Of a DNA stretch of 10,013 bases, positions 1-6,564 are shown piece after piece; the first letter of the stretch is position 1, and each line of letters opens with the position of its first letter. The translations under genes were made by a program, and so were the position numbers. The DNA is taken from positions 1-10,013 of the forward strand of contig JALRFN010000376.1 in NCBI GenBank assembly GCA_023268425.1, in the 5' to 3' direction. A model generated the notes under the pieces. That model was not told where the DNA came from. It made no database searches and worked only from the letters and a program-made list of their open reading frames with translations. The stretch is from Burkholderiaceae bacterium. GTDB lineage: Bacteria > Pseudomonadota > Gammaproteobacteria > Burkholderiales > Burkholderiaceae_C.

Positions 1-1171
1 CGTTGCGCAACACGATTTCGCCGGGCTCGTTGGGGCCCATGGTTTGACCGCTGTCGGGGTCGATGATGCGGATTTCGTTGCCCGCAACGGGCACGCCGTG
101 TGTGCCCCAGCGAATCGCGTCGGCAGGCATATAGGTATCCATGGTGTGGGTTTCGCTCAGGCCGTATGCCGCCTCACAGGCGATGCAGTTGGGCGCGAAT
201 TGTTGCCATTGCAGTGCCAAGGCCTCGGTGAACGCAATGCCAAAGCTGGTGACCGAGTTGTGGCGCAGGCTGCTCAGGTCGTAGCGCTGCGCATCGGGTA
301 AAGCCATGATGGCCACGTTCATGGGCGCAATGCTGTACCACCAACTCACGCGGTAGCGTTCGATGGCTTGCAGCACGGTGAGCGGGTCAAAGCGGTGCAG
401 CAAGACGGTGGTGGCGCCTGACAAAATTGGCGTGTTCACCCCCATCAACATGCCCGCGATGTGATACAGCGGCGCAATCGACAACAGGGTGTCTTGTGGC
501 CCAATGTCTTTGGTGGCGATGGAGGCTTGGGTTTTGAACCAAGCGTTTTGATAAGTCAGCATGGCCCCTTTGGGCAAGCCCGTGGTGCCTGAGGTGTAGG
601 TCATCAAGGCCACGTCTTCGACCATGTCGATGGCCACGGGCAGGGGGCGTTGGCCGCTGGTGGTGGTGGCGAGGAAATCGCTGCAGTGGTCAGGCAGGGT
701 AGCCGACGAGTCGTTCAATTCAGCCGGCAGGGGCAGGCTGGTCTCTTCGGGCAACATGTCGCCGTAGCGCACCGCGAACACGTGTTGCAGCGCGGTTTGC
801 GAGCGCACCTGCTCAACGATGGCCAGCAAGTCCACGGCCGCGACGATGACCCGCGCCTCCAGGTCGTTGAGCTGGTAGCTCAGTTCATGTGCTTTGTTCA
901 GTGGACTACAGGGGCACACAATGGCGCCGATTTTTTGAACCCCGTAATGCGCGATCAAATACTGCGGGCAGTTGTTGAGGTACAGGGCCACGGGCTCACC
1001 TTTTTGCACACCCAAAGCTTGCAGGTGCGCGCCGAAGGCGTCGCTGGCCGCGTCCAACTCGGCAAAACTGAGCGCTCGCCCGTACCAGATGTACGCAGCT
1101 TTTTTTGGCGTCTTCTTTGCGTGTGCCCGCAGGTGTTCGTGCAAGGGCATTGGGGTGCTGTGCTGGCTCAT
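1..1171 (-). CDS. AMP-forming acyl-CoA synthetase (fatty-acid/organic-acid CoA ligase), 3' part cut by window edge
   Basis: Enzyme of the adenylate-forming (ANL) superfamily. It activates a carboxylic acid with ATP to an acyl-adenylate and transfers it to CoA in the cytoplasm. The minus strand is open for 390 codons from ATG at 1171 to the window start, preceded by GGAGA four bases before the start codon. The P-loop-like A3 motif YTSGTTGLPKG lies at residues 192-202, the APLYHIAG stretch around 233-240, and the A5 motif AYGLSET at 335-341. The visible end is near residue 390, so the A7/A8 hinge and the C-terminal lid (roughly the last 120-150 residues) lie outside the window. It is divergent from a thiolase with 237 bases between, which fits a beta-oxidation-like route. 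The substrate cannot be read from sequence; long-, medium-chain or aromatic acids are all possible. Family assignment is secure, substrate is not. Confidence 0.93.
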   Translation of the reverse strand, partial: MSQHSTPMPLHEHLRAHAKKTPKKAAYIWYGRALSFAELDAASDAFGAHLQALGVQKGEPVALYLNNCPQYLIAHYGVQKIGAIVCPCSPLNKAHELSYQLNDLEARVIVAAVDLLAIVEQVRSQTALQHVFAVRYGDMLPEETSLPLPAELNDSSATLPDHCSDFLATTTSGQRPLPVAIDMVEDVALMTYTSGTTGLPKGAMLTYQNAWFKTQASIATKDIGPQDTLLSIAPLYHIAGMLMGVNTPILSGATTVLLHRFDPLTVLQAIERYRVSWWYSIAPMNVAIMALPDAQRYDLSSLRHNSVTSFGIAFTEALALQWQQFAPNCIACEAAYGLSETHTMDTYMPADAIRWGTHGVPVAGNEIRIIDPDSGQTMGPNEPGEIVLRN

Positions 1172-1408
1172 GGCTTCTCCGAGGGCTTGGCGTTCAAGCG
1201 CTGCTGTGCAATATAGGTGCGCCTGCAGTTTGGCCCTGTGCCGCGTGCAGCAGATGCCGCGTTGTCTGGTTGTCGCGCTGCTTGTCGCGACGTGACGTGA
1301 CGTGCATTTTGCAGTGCGAACCAAGTTCACGCTTTGTCACCCAGGCGCAGCCACCCAAGCGGCGCTGGACCCAAGATGCCCACCGTTTGAAATGAAAGCG
1401 ACCAAGCC
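1172..1408. promoter_or_regulatory. Divergent intergenic region between acyl-CoA synthetase and thiolase
   Basis: This 237-base spacer must hold the promoters of both flanking genes. A TATATT -10-like box lies on the minus strand at 1215-1210, upstream of the synthetase, but no good -35 box pairs with it. A palindrome GTCGCGAC (1284-1291) runs directly into three tandem GACGT units (1289-1304), a possible operator. No convincing promoter was found for the thiolase. Two small plus-strand open frames crossing this stretch show no family resemblance and are not called. Confidence 0.4.
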
Positions 1409-1412
1409 ATGA
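1392..1412 (+). other. Six-codon upstream frame overlapping the thiolase start
   Basis: ATG at 1392 opens MKATKP and its TGA (1410-1412) overlaps the thiolase ATG (1409-1411) as ATGA. The thiolase start lacks a clear Shine-Dalgarno sequence, so termination of this short frame could re-initiate translation at the thiolase. The short frame itself also lacks an evident ribosome site, and a frame this short can arise by chance. Confidence 0.2.
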
Positions 1413-2617
1413 AACAAGCCGTGATTTGTGAACCCATCCGAACCCCAGTCGGGCGTTATGGCGGCATGTTCAAAGACGTGACCGCAACTGCATTGGCAGA
1501 GACCGTGTTGCGTGAATTGGTGCAGCGAACGGGCATTGAAGGCAAAGACATCAACGACGTGATCTTTGGTCAGTGTTACCCCAATGGCGAGGCGCCAGCG
1601 ATTGGCCGGATTGCGGCTTTGGACGCTGGCTTGGGCGTGCACGTGCCTGGCTTGCAAATCGACCGCCGCTGCGGCTCTGGCTTGCAAGCGGTGATTGATG
1701 CTGCCATGCGTGTGCAAACCGGCGCTTGCGAGTTGGTGATCGCCGGGGGCGTTGAGAGCATGAGCCAAGCCGAGCACTACGTCTTGGGCGGGCGCTTCGG
1801 ACTCAAGGGCGATGCGCAACCGCTGTGGGACCGCATCGCGCGTGGGCGCATCACCTCGGGCGGCCGACACCACCCGGTGGCTGGTGGCATGTTGGAAACG
1901 GCCGAGAACTTGCGACGCGATTACCAAGTGAGCCGCCAAGCCCAGGACGAGCTGGCGCTGCGCTCGCACGCCAACGCGGTGGCGGCGCAGCAAAGCGGCG
2001 TGTTTGCTGAGGAAATCGTCCCCGTCGCAGTGAAGACGCGCAAAGGCGAGCAGGTTTTGCGCGTCGATGAACACCCCCGTGCCGACGCCAGCTTGGCCAG
2101 CTTGGCCGCGTTGCAGCCTGTGCGCTTGAAGCTGGACGCCGAGGCCACGGTGACCGCGGGCAACGCCAGCGGCCAGAACGACGGCGCGGCGGCCTGCATC
2201 GTGACCACGCCCGAAAAAGCCTCTGAATTGGGGCTCAAACCTTTGGCGCGTTTGGCGGCTTGGTCAGCGGCTGGTGTCGAGCCCGAGCGCATGGGCATCG
2301 GGCCGGTGCCGGCGACCCAACAAGTTTTGCAGCGCTTGGGCCTGAGCATCAAAGACCTGGACTTGATCGAACTCAATGAGGCCTTTGCCGCGCAGGTGCT
2401 GGCCTGCACCTACGCTTTGAAGTTCCAAGACGCCGATTACGAGCGCCTCAACGTCAATGGCTCGGGCATCTCCTTGGGGCACCCCGTGGGCGCGACGGGG
2501 GTACGTATCCTGTCGACGATGCTGCGCGAGCTGCATCGCCGTGGCGGGCGTTACGCGCTGGAGACCATGTGTATCGGTGGTGGGCAGGGCTTGGCTGCGG
2601 TGTTTGAGCGGCTTTGA
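1409..2617 (+). CDS. Thiolase (acetyl-CoA C-acyltransferase / acetyltransferase)
   Basis: Type I/II thiolase of 402 residues, the usual length (about 390-400). It cleaves 3-ketoacyl-CoA with CoA to give acetyl-CoA, or condenses two acetyl-CoA. The catalytic residues are all present: nucleophile Cys88 in DRRCGSGLQA, Asn323 in NEAFA, His358 in GHPVGATG, and Cys388 in CIGGGQG. AGGVESMS follows the nucleophile region as in the family. A longer substrate loop, with GGRHHPVAGGML around residues 150-165, resembles a subgroup common in betaproteobacteria. The ATG at 1409 has no strong ribosome site; a six-codon frame ends over it (see separate entry). Divergent from the acyl-CoA synthetase, so a role in fatty-acid or related acid degradation is likely. 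It lacks the RLCGSGM-type motif I associate with beta-ketoadipyl-CoA thiolase (PcaF), so I do not call it pcaF. A biosynthetic role (acetoacetyl-CoA for PHB) cannot be excluded. Confidence 0.95.
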   Translation: MKQAVICEPIRTPVGRYGGMFKDVTATALAETVLRELVQRTGIEGKDINDVIFGQCYPNGEAPAIGRIAALDAGLGVHVPGLQIDRRCGSGLQAVIDAAMRVQTGACELVIAGGVESMSQAEHYVLGGRFGLKGDAQPLWDRIARGRITSGGRHHPVAGGMLETAENLRRDYQVSRQAQDELALRSHANAVAAQQSGVFAEEIVPVAVKTRKGEQVLRVDEHPRADASLASLAALQPVRLKLDAEATVTAGNASGQNDGAAACIVTTPEKASELGLKPLARLAAWSAAGVEPERMGIGPVPATQQVLQRLGLSIKDLDLIELNEAFAAQVLACTYALKFQDADYERLNVNGSGISLGHPVGATGVRILSTMLRELHRRGGRYALETMCIGGGQGLAAVFERL

Positions 2618-2639
2618 GCGCCGGGCCCTGGGCTTTTTT
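2617..2639 (+). terminator. Probable intrinsic terminator of the thiolase
   Basis: Starting at the last base of the thiolase stop codon, AGC-G-CC pairs with GGGCT around the loop GGGCCCT (one bulged G at 2620), followed at once by TTTTTT (2634-2639). The stem is short and has a bulge, but its position and T-run fit a terminator for the plus-strand gene. Confidence 0.5.
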
Positions 2640-2770
2640 GCACGAGCTGTTCGCTGGGCTTGGTCCATTGAGCTGAAGCAGCCGTGGGTGATGCGCGCGC
2701 TGCGGCGATATCTGGTTCACCGGCCAGCGCCAGCCAGCGCGTGGTCGCCAGTGCTCGCTCGTTGGCGTTT

Positions 2771-4396
2771 TCACGTTGGCACCGTGTTCATCCCCTGTAG
2801 CCGCTGGTCCAGCGAGACCAGCAAGCTGGCGGCTTTGGACGCATGCTCCAGGGTACGGCGCAGCGTGCTGAGTTGGCGCAGCAGTTGCTCCATGTCATCG
2901 ATGTCGAAATGCCCGCCAACGCCCGCCTCGAGCACTGCGGCACGGGTGTCGCGATAGGTTTCTTGAAAGCCTCGTTGTTGCTCAGGGTCGAGCGCTGAGA
3001 ACGGTTGGGTGTCGGGGTTCACCTGCATCATCAATTCACCCGCAAGGCTCAGGAGTTGCGTTAAGGCGGCGCGCGTGCCTTCGTGCGTGAGGCTGTGTGG
3101 GGTTTCCACCGCAGCCATGTCGGGGGCGAGTTCTGCACACAGGTCGTAGTAGCGCAGCACCTGCAGCAACTCAGCCATGTTGCGCGCGTCCTGCGTGCTC
3201 ATGGCGTTGCGTGTGGCTTGGTTGCTCAGATGCGAAATTGCGGCGGTGAGATTGCGAATGGCCGCGGGCGCCACCCTGGGGCCGCTGTGTGATGAGTCCA
3301 CGAGTAGAGCAGACAGGCTGCCAATGACCAAGCCACCGAGTCGCCCCATTTCCAGGCGCAAGGCACCTACCGCCAGCGTGGGTACGCTGATGGCGTTTTT
3401 GTCCAGGTACTGGGGGCGGGCGAGGTTCTCTTCGTTGGTGCGGAAACGTCCCTCCAACCACTGCGCCAAGCGCTCGGTCAAGGGCCACATCAGCAGCACG
3501 CCCAGGATGTTGAACGTGGTGTGGAACAGGGCAAGGGTTAAGGCGGCGCTGTTTTGCAGGTGAGCGGCCTCGCTGAACAACTGGATCAGCCCCAACAAGA
3601 CAGGCAGCAAAAGCAGCGCGACCAAAGCGGTGACGACGTTGAAAGCGACATGGGCCAAGGCGGCCCGCTTCGCGTTGGGCGTCGCCCCCATGGCGGCCAA
3701 GGCTGCGGTCACCGTGGTGCCAATGTTGGCGCCGATGATGGCCGCTGCGCCCTCAGCCATGGGCAGCCAGCCCGATTGGGCCAGGGTCAGCACAATGGCG
3801 ATGGCTGCGCCTGAGGACTGCATGATGCCGGTCAAGACCAAGCCCGCGAGCATCAGCATGATGATCGAGCTCAGGCCGTGTCCCGACCATGCTGCCAAGT
3901 CAATGGATTCCGGCGCCGTGGCAAAGGCCTGCTGCAAAAAAGACAAGCCCAAAAACAGCACACCAAAGCCAGACAGCGCGTCGCCCAAGGCCTGGCGTTT
4001 GGGCGCGTCACCGCTCATGCGCAAGGCCATACCCACGCCAATCAAGGGCAGGGCTGCGGCTTCGATTTTGAACTTGAAACCGAGCAAGGCGACAATCCAG
4101 CCGATGGTCGTGGTGCCGATGTTGGCGCCAAAGATCACCCACAGCGATTTGGCAAAGGGCAGGATGCCGGCGTTGACAAAGCCCAATGTCGCCACCGTGA
4201 TGGCGCTGGACGATTGCACCAAGGTGGTGGTGATGGCGCCGAACCACAGGCCGCGCCAAGCCGTGTCGGTGGATGCGGCCAAGATGCGTTTGAGGGCTGA
4301 ACCAGCCGCCGTTTTCAGGCCCTGGGTCATGAGGTTCATGCCCAGTAAAAACAGTCCCAGCCCACCCAGCAACAAACCCAATTCGTGAGTGCCCAT
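2771..4396 (-). CDS. Na+/phosphate cotransporter family protein with C-terminal PhoU-like domain
   Basis: Inner-membrane protein of 541 residues of the NptA/YjbB type (Na/Pi-cotransporter II family). It is predicted to move phosphate coupled to sodium; the bacterial YjbB member is reported to export phosphate. Two inverted-repeat halves show the family signatures twice: QSSSA (61-65) with GANIGTT (90-96), and QSSGA (193-197) with GANIGTT (222-228). About eight hydrophobic segments lie between residues 5 and 305. From about 330 to 541 the chain is soluble and helical, as expected for the PhoU-like tail. The ATG at 4396 is the first start compatible with the first membrane segment; only a GAAGG about 13 bases upstream resembles a ribosome site. 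The gene is convergent with the thiolase. It is single, with no pst or pho genes nearby, so its direction of transport and regulation are not shown by context. Confidence 0.95.
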   Translation of the reverse strand: MGTHELGLLLGGLGLFLLGMNLMTQGLKTAAGSALKRILAASTDTAWRGLWFGAITTTLVQSSSAITVATLGFVNAGILPFAKSLWVIFGANIGTTTIGWIVALLGFKFKIEAAALPLIGVGMALRMSGDAPKRQALGDALSGFGVLFLGLSFLQQAFATAPESIDLAAWSGHGLSSIIMLMLAGLVLTGIMQSSGAAIAIVLTLAQSGWLPMAEGAAAIIGANIGTTVTAALAAMGATPNAKRAALAHVAFNVVTALVALLLLPVLLGLIQLFSEAAHLQNSAALTLALFHTTFNILGVLLMWPLTERLAQWLEGRFRTNEENLARPQYLDKNAISVPTLAVGALRLEMGRLGGLVIGSLSALLVDSSHSGPRVAPAAIRNLTAAISHLSNQATRNAMSTQDARNMAELLQVLRYYDLCAELAPDMAAVETPHSLTHEGTRAALTQLLSLAGELMMQVNPDTQPFSALDPEQQRGFQETYRDTRAAVLEAGVGGHFDIDDMEQLLRQLSTLRRTLEHASKAASLLVSLDQRLQGMNTVPT

Positions 4397-4557
4397 GTGT
4401 TTAGATTGCCTTCATCTGCGGGGAGTGGATGATAAGCGTCACGCTGTTTTGCCTTGCGTCGGCTCGAGGTTCATGGGCTCTGAATCAACGCGATCTCATC
4501 GACCAAGGCAATGAGCTCGCTCGGCGCCAAGCCGTCGCCTGCTCAATGTGTGCAGGC

Positions 4558-4587
4558 AAAAAAAGACCCGAACGCGGGTTCGGGTCT
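4558..4587 (-). terminator. Intrinsic terminator of infA
   Basis: Perfect 10-bp stem: AGACCCGAAC (4564-4573) and GTTCGGGTCT (4578-4587) around the tetraloop GCGG on the plus strand. Read on the minus strand it is followed by seven T residues (complement of 4564-4558). It begins 23 bases after the infA stop codon, so it ends the infA transcript and separates it from the downstream transporter gene. Confidence 0.93.
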
Positions 4588-4610
4588 GGGAGACAGGTCG
4601 CTTCAGGCGA

Positions 4611-4880
4611 TCAACGCGAGGGGAAGCGCCGCTGCGGCTTGAATGCACCGCCCGCACGCTGTTCCAAGTGACGGAAGGTGATGCGTCCTTTGGACAAATC
4701 GTAGGGCGACAACTCCAGAGTCACGTTGTCACCGGCCAAAATGCGGATGTGGTGTTTGCGCATTTTGCCCGCCGTGTAGGCGATCAGCGTGTGGCCGTTT
4801 TCCAGCGTCACACGGTAACGAGAGTCCGGCAAAACCTCGTCGACTTTGCCGCGCATTTCAATCAGTTCTTCCTTGGCCAA
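4611..4880 (-). CDS. infA: Translation initiation factor IF-1, TTG start
   Basis: Small S1/OB-fold protein of 89 residues. It binds the A site of the 30S subunit and, with IF-2 and IF-3, controls initiator tRNA selection. The sequence follows the family: AKEELIEM, DSRYRVTLENGH, GKMRKHHIRILAGD, SPYDLSKGRITFR. E. coli IF-1 ends at the equivalent of residue 72; here a basic tail of about 17 residues rich in Arg, Lys, Gly and Phe follows, as in the longer IF-1 form I recall from betaproteobacteria, which often have a second infA copy. The start is TTG at 4880, not ATG. The next ATG (residue 9) would remove the conserved N-terminal strand, and AAGGAA stands about 7 bases before the TTG. The gene is monocistronic by its own promoter and terminator. 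Confidence 0.97.
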   Translation of the reverse strand: MAKEELIEMRGKVDEVLPDSRYRVTLENGHTLIAYTAGKMRKHHIRILAGDNVTLELSPYDLSKGRITFRHLEQRAGGAFKPQRRFPSR

Positions 4881-4917
4881 GTGGTTTTCCTTGCGTCAAT
4901 ATCCAAATTAACCTCGC

Positions 4918-4923
4918 ATTTTA
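4918..4923 (-). promoter_or_regulatory. infA: Candidate -10 box of the infA promoter
   Basis: TAAAAT on the minus strand, in the context AGAGTAAAATGCG, would start a transcript near 4911 and leave a leader of about 30 bases that carries the AAGGAA ribosome site. No good -35 box sits 16-18 bases upstream, so this rests on the -10 sequence and position only. An alternative is TTGGCA with TAATTT at a 16-base spacing, slightly nearer the gene. Confidence 0.4.
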
Positions 4924-4983
4924 CTCTGCCAAGGGCTTTGGTGGGGGAGTGTGCGCTGCGCGCCACGCGGCGTTTGCAGGGTT

Positions 4984-5017
4984 GTGCCTTCGGGGTGTGC
5001 CTTCGGGGTGTGCCTTC
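4984..5017. repeat. 13-bp tandem repeat, 2.6 copies
   Basis: The unit GTGCCTTCGGGGT is repeated exactly at 4984-4996 and 4997-5009, followed by the first eight bases at 5010-5017. It lies in the 269-base spacer between the dioxygenase stop and infA, upstream of the infA -10 box. The rest of this spacer shows no gene; the minus-strand open frame through it has low-complexity, non-family content. Confidence 0.85.
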
Positions 5018-5149
5018 TATGAGCAGCGCGCGTTGCCTCGAGCTGTCGCGCGAATGGGCTTTCAATTCACCACAAAACTTGCGGCCCAGGCGCCATGCAA
5101 GCCCAGCAGTGGGTTCACGACCCGCTTGCACGAACGGCGCTTGGTGGCC

Positions 5150-5770
5150 TCACCAGGCCGACGCGGCGCGCACGCGAAACCAACCCGCGATGCTGTAACG
5201 GTCGCGATGCGCGGGCAGCACTTCATGGGGCATGTCCTCGCTGAGGAACATCACCAATCGTCCGGGCTTTGGGCTCACGCGCATGGCGCTGTCTGGCGCC
5301 GAGGCGTCGGGGTAGATGAGCAACTCGCCGCCGTCATCGTCTGCCCATGCTTCGTTCAGGTAGAGCACAGAAGACAGGATGCGGTTGGCTTGGCCGCGAA
5401 AGGCATCGACATGGCGACCGTAGCGCTGGCCTGGCGCATAGTGTGCGAAGTGCGCCTCGTAGCTTTGCAGACCCATGAACAGGTGTTGGTTGACATGCTG
5501 TCGGACGGCGTCGGCCCACGAAAGCCAATCTTGCTCCGCAGGTGCTGCGGCCTCCAGCCAGTGGATGCGATCGCTTCTGTAGTCGGGTTGCAGGCTGTGA
5601 TCGCCCTGCCGACCGACGCCGGCGCGGTGAAACGCGTGGTCAGGCAGTTTGTGCAAGCGCGCCCGCAAGGCTTGCAGCAAAGCAGGTGCCACCGCGTCAT
5701 CCAACACCAGCCAACCGCGGTCGGTCAGCCCTTGGCAGATCGCTTCAAGTGTGGCGGTTGATGGGTTCAC
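5150..5770 (-). CDS. 2-oxoglutarate/Fe(II) dioxygenase of the PHD (prolyl-4-hydroxylase) type
   Basis: 206-residue cytoplasmic enzyme expected to hydroxylate a protein prolyl residue using O2, Fe(II) and 2-oxoglutarate. Iron ligands are His120 and Asp122 (RHVDAF) and His182 (MPHEV), with Arg191 nine residues later to bind 2-oxoglutarate. In human PHD2 the corresponding residues are H313, D315, H374 and R383, with the same nine-residue gap. Tyr137 in LYLNEAW matches PHD2 Tyr329, Tyr111 matches Tyr303, and RSDRIHWL resembles the GDKITWI segment. GGELLIYP and GRLVMFLSEDMPHEV also follow that family. Known bacterial relatives include the Pseudomonas PPHD that hydroxylates EF-Tu. The start is GTG at 5770, overlapping the stop of the upstream MerR gene by four bases (GTGA), so translation is probably coupled. 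The target protein is not shown; EF-Tu is the obvious candidate by family. A small-molecule hydroxylase role is the alternative. Confidence 0.88.
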   Translation of the reverse strand: MNPSTATLEAICQGLTDRGWLVLDDAVAPALLQALRARLHKLPDHAFHRAGVGRQGDHSLQPDYRSDRIHWLEAAAPAEQDWLSWADAVRQHVNQHLFMGLQSYEAHFAHYAPGQRYGRHVDAFRGQANRILSSVLYLNEAWADDDGGELLIYPDASAPDSAMRVSPKPGRLVMFLSEDMPHEVLPAHRDRYSIAGWFRVRAASAW

Positions 5771-6174
5771 AGCAGGCTTTGCTGGCTGCTGCGCGTTGGG
5801 TCTGCAGTCGGCATAGGCAGCCGCGCTTGCAGTTGCGCGATGGCGGATTGAAGTTCAGCCTTTTGCCGCTTCAGTTGCTGTTGCAGTGTTTCGACGGCAC
5901 CCAAGCGTGTTTGCAGTTCTTTGAGCAAAGCGCGTTGCGCGCGTTCGCTTTTTGGGGCTGTAGCGGTGCTTCGCAGCAAGCCTCGAATGGCCTCCAAATC
6001 CATGCCTGCGCGTTGCGCGTCACGGATGAAGCTCAGGGTCACGATGGCTTGCTCGTCGTAGCTGCGAAAACCGTTGTCTTTGCGGGGCACCTCGCCCAGC
6101 AGCCCAGCGGACTCGTAAAACCTGATTTTGGAGGTGGCCACGCCCAGGCGCTTGGCCAATTCGCCGATCTTCAT
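5767..6174 (-). CDS. MerR-family transcriptional regulator
   Basis: 135-residue DNA-binding protein. The N-terminal winged helix-turn-helix is clear: KIGELAKRLGV (2-12), followed by IRFYESAGLL (17-26) and the wing with GFRSYDE (35-41). A long helix for the antiparallel dimer coiled coil runs at about 80-118 (KELQTRLGAVETLQQQLKRQ). There is no cysteine anywhere in the protein, so it is not a metal sensor of the MerR/CueR/ZntR kind nor SoxR; the signal is unknown. The start ATG at 6174 follows GAGAGG at a normal distance. It is the first gene of a unit with the PHD-type dioxygenase, which starts inside its stop codon. Co-transcription suggests it controls that gene and itself. A MerR-style promoter candidate is described upstream. 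Confidence 0.93.
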   Translation of the reverse strand: MKIGELAKRLGVATSKIRFYESAGLLGEVPRKDNGFRSYDEQAIVTLSFIRDAQRAGMDLEAIRGLLRSTATAPKSERAQRALLKELQTRLGAVETLQQQLKRQKAELQSAIAQLQARLPMPTADPTRSSQQSLL

Positions 6175-6230
6175 GGCAGTGCCTCTCTGTGCATCTCTGT
6201 GCGTCTCACATGAGCTTCAATTCAACTTCA

Positions 6231-6261
6231 ATGATAGCCGCTCGCGCTGAGCGTCGCTGAA
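6231..6261 (-). promoter_or_regulatory. Candidate MerR-type promoter/operator of the merR-dioxygenase unit
   Basis: On the minus strand TTCAGC (6261-6256) and TATCAT (6236-6231) are separated by 19 bases, the overlong spacing typical of MerR-controlled promoters. The spacer holds a perfect dyad, CGCTC-N5-GAGCG (6239-6253), whose centre (6246) is exactly the centre of the spacer. The -10 matches consensus at 5 of 6, the -35 only at 3 of 6. Transcription would start near 6224, giving a leader of about 50 bases. A five-base dyad is common by chance in GC-rich DNA. Confidence 0.42.
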
Positions 6262-6511
6262 CGGCCGTTGCCGTCGTTGCTGCTGCTCAAGGTCGACGTC
6301 CAATTGGCCTCCGTTGTTACTTCAGTGGAACGGCTTGGACCCGGCTGCTGTGTTGATCACAAGGCTTCAGGCCGGTGCTTGAGAAGCGCTTTTTGCGCCT
6401 GATGCTGAGTTGAGTCCTGAAAAGGAATGCTTTAGGGCGGCTTTTGGTGTCCGCTTTTTTGCTTTTGATTTATCGCGTCGAGTTTCAGGAATTGCTCTTA
6501 AGTTTTTGATC

Positions 6512-6540
6512 TTGCGAAAAAAATTGCAATTACATATACT
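6512..6540 (+). promoter_or_regulatory. Sigma70-type promoter of the D,D-peptidase gene
   Basis: TTGCGA (6512-6517), a 17-base AT-rich spacer, and TATACT (6535-6540). Transcription would begin near 6547. That makes the GTG at 6541 unusable as a start and supports the ATG at 6565, leaving a short leader of about 18 bases with no strong ribosome site. Confidence 0.75.
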
Positions 6541-6564
6541 GTGGATAAATTGGATGTTTTGCCC

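Larger units (their letters stand above)
6175..6564. other. Divergent intergenic region between merR and the D,D-peptidase
   Basis: This 390-base spacer carries the MerR-type promoter (6231-6261) and the peptidase promoter (6512-6540). Near merR are two direct-repeat pairs: TCTCTGTGC at 6184-6192 and 6194-6202, and CTTCAA at 6215-6220 and 6226-6231. Between about 6262 and 6480 I see no gene; a GCGC-TTTTT-GCGC mini-hairpin near 6388 is too weak to call. From about 6420 to 6560 the DNA is clearly more AT-rich than its surroundings. Confidence 0.6.

Noticed and set aside
650..1216. 188-codon plus-strand open frame opposite the acyl-CoA synthetase
   Set aside because: The minus strand carries a clear, continuous AMP-binding enzyme; this frame has no motif and runs across its start region.
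1337..2074. 245-codon minus-strand open frame opposite the thiolase
   Set aside because: Shadow of the thiolase reading frame; composition is His/Ala/Arg-rich with no recognisable domain.
3630..4388. 252-codon plus-strand open frame opposite the phosphate transporter
   Set aside because: Antisense to a gene with duplicated family signatures; the Met/Ala/Pro/Lys-rich content is the mirror of the membrane-segment codons.
4548..5198. 216-codon plus-strand open frame across infA and the spacer
   Set aside because: It spans infA, its terminator and the tandem repeat in antisense, and has no family resemblance.
6541..6564. GTG at 6541 as the start of the D,D-peptidase
   Set aside because: It directly abuts the TATACT -10 box, so it would precede the expected transcription start; the ATG at 6565 gives a normal signal peptide.
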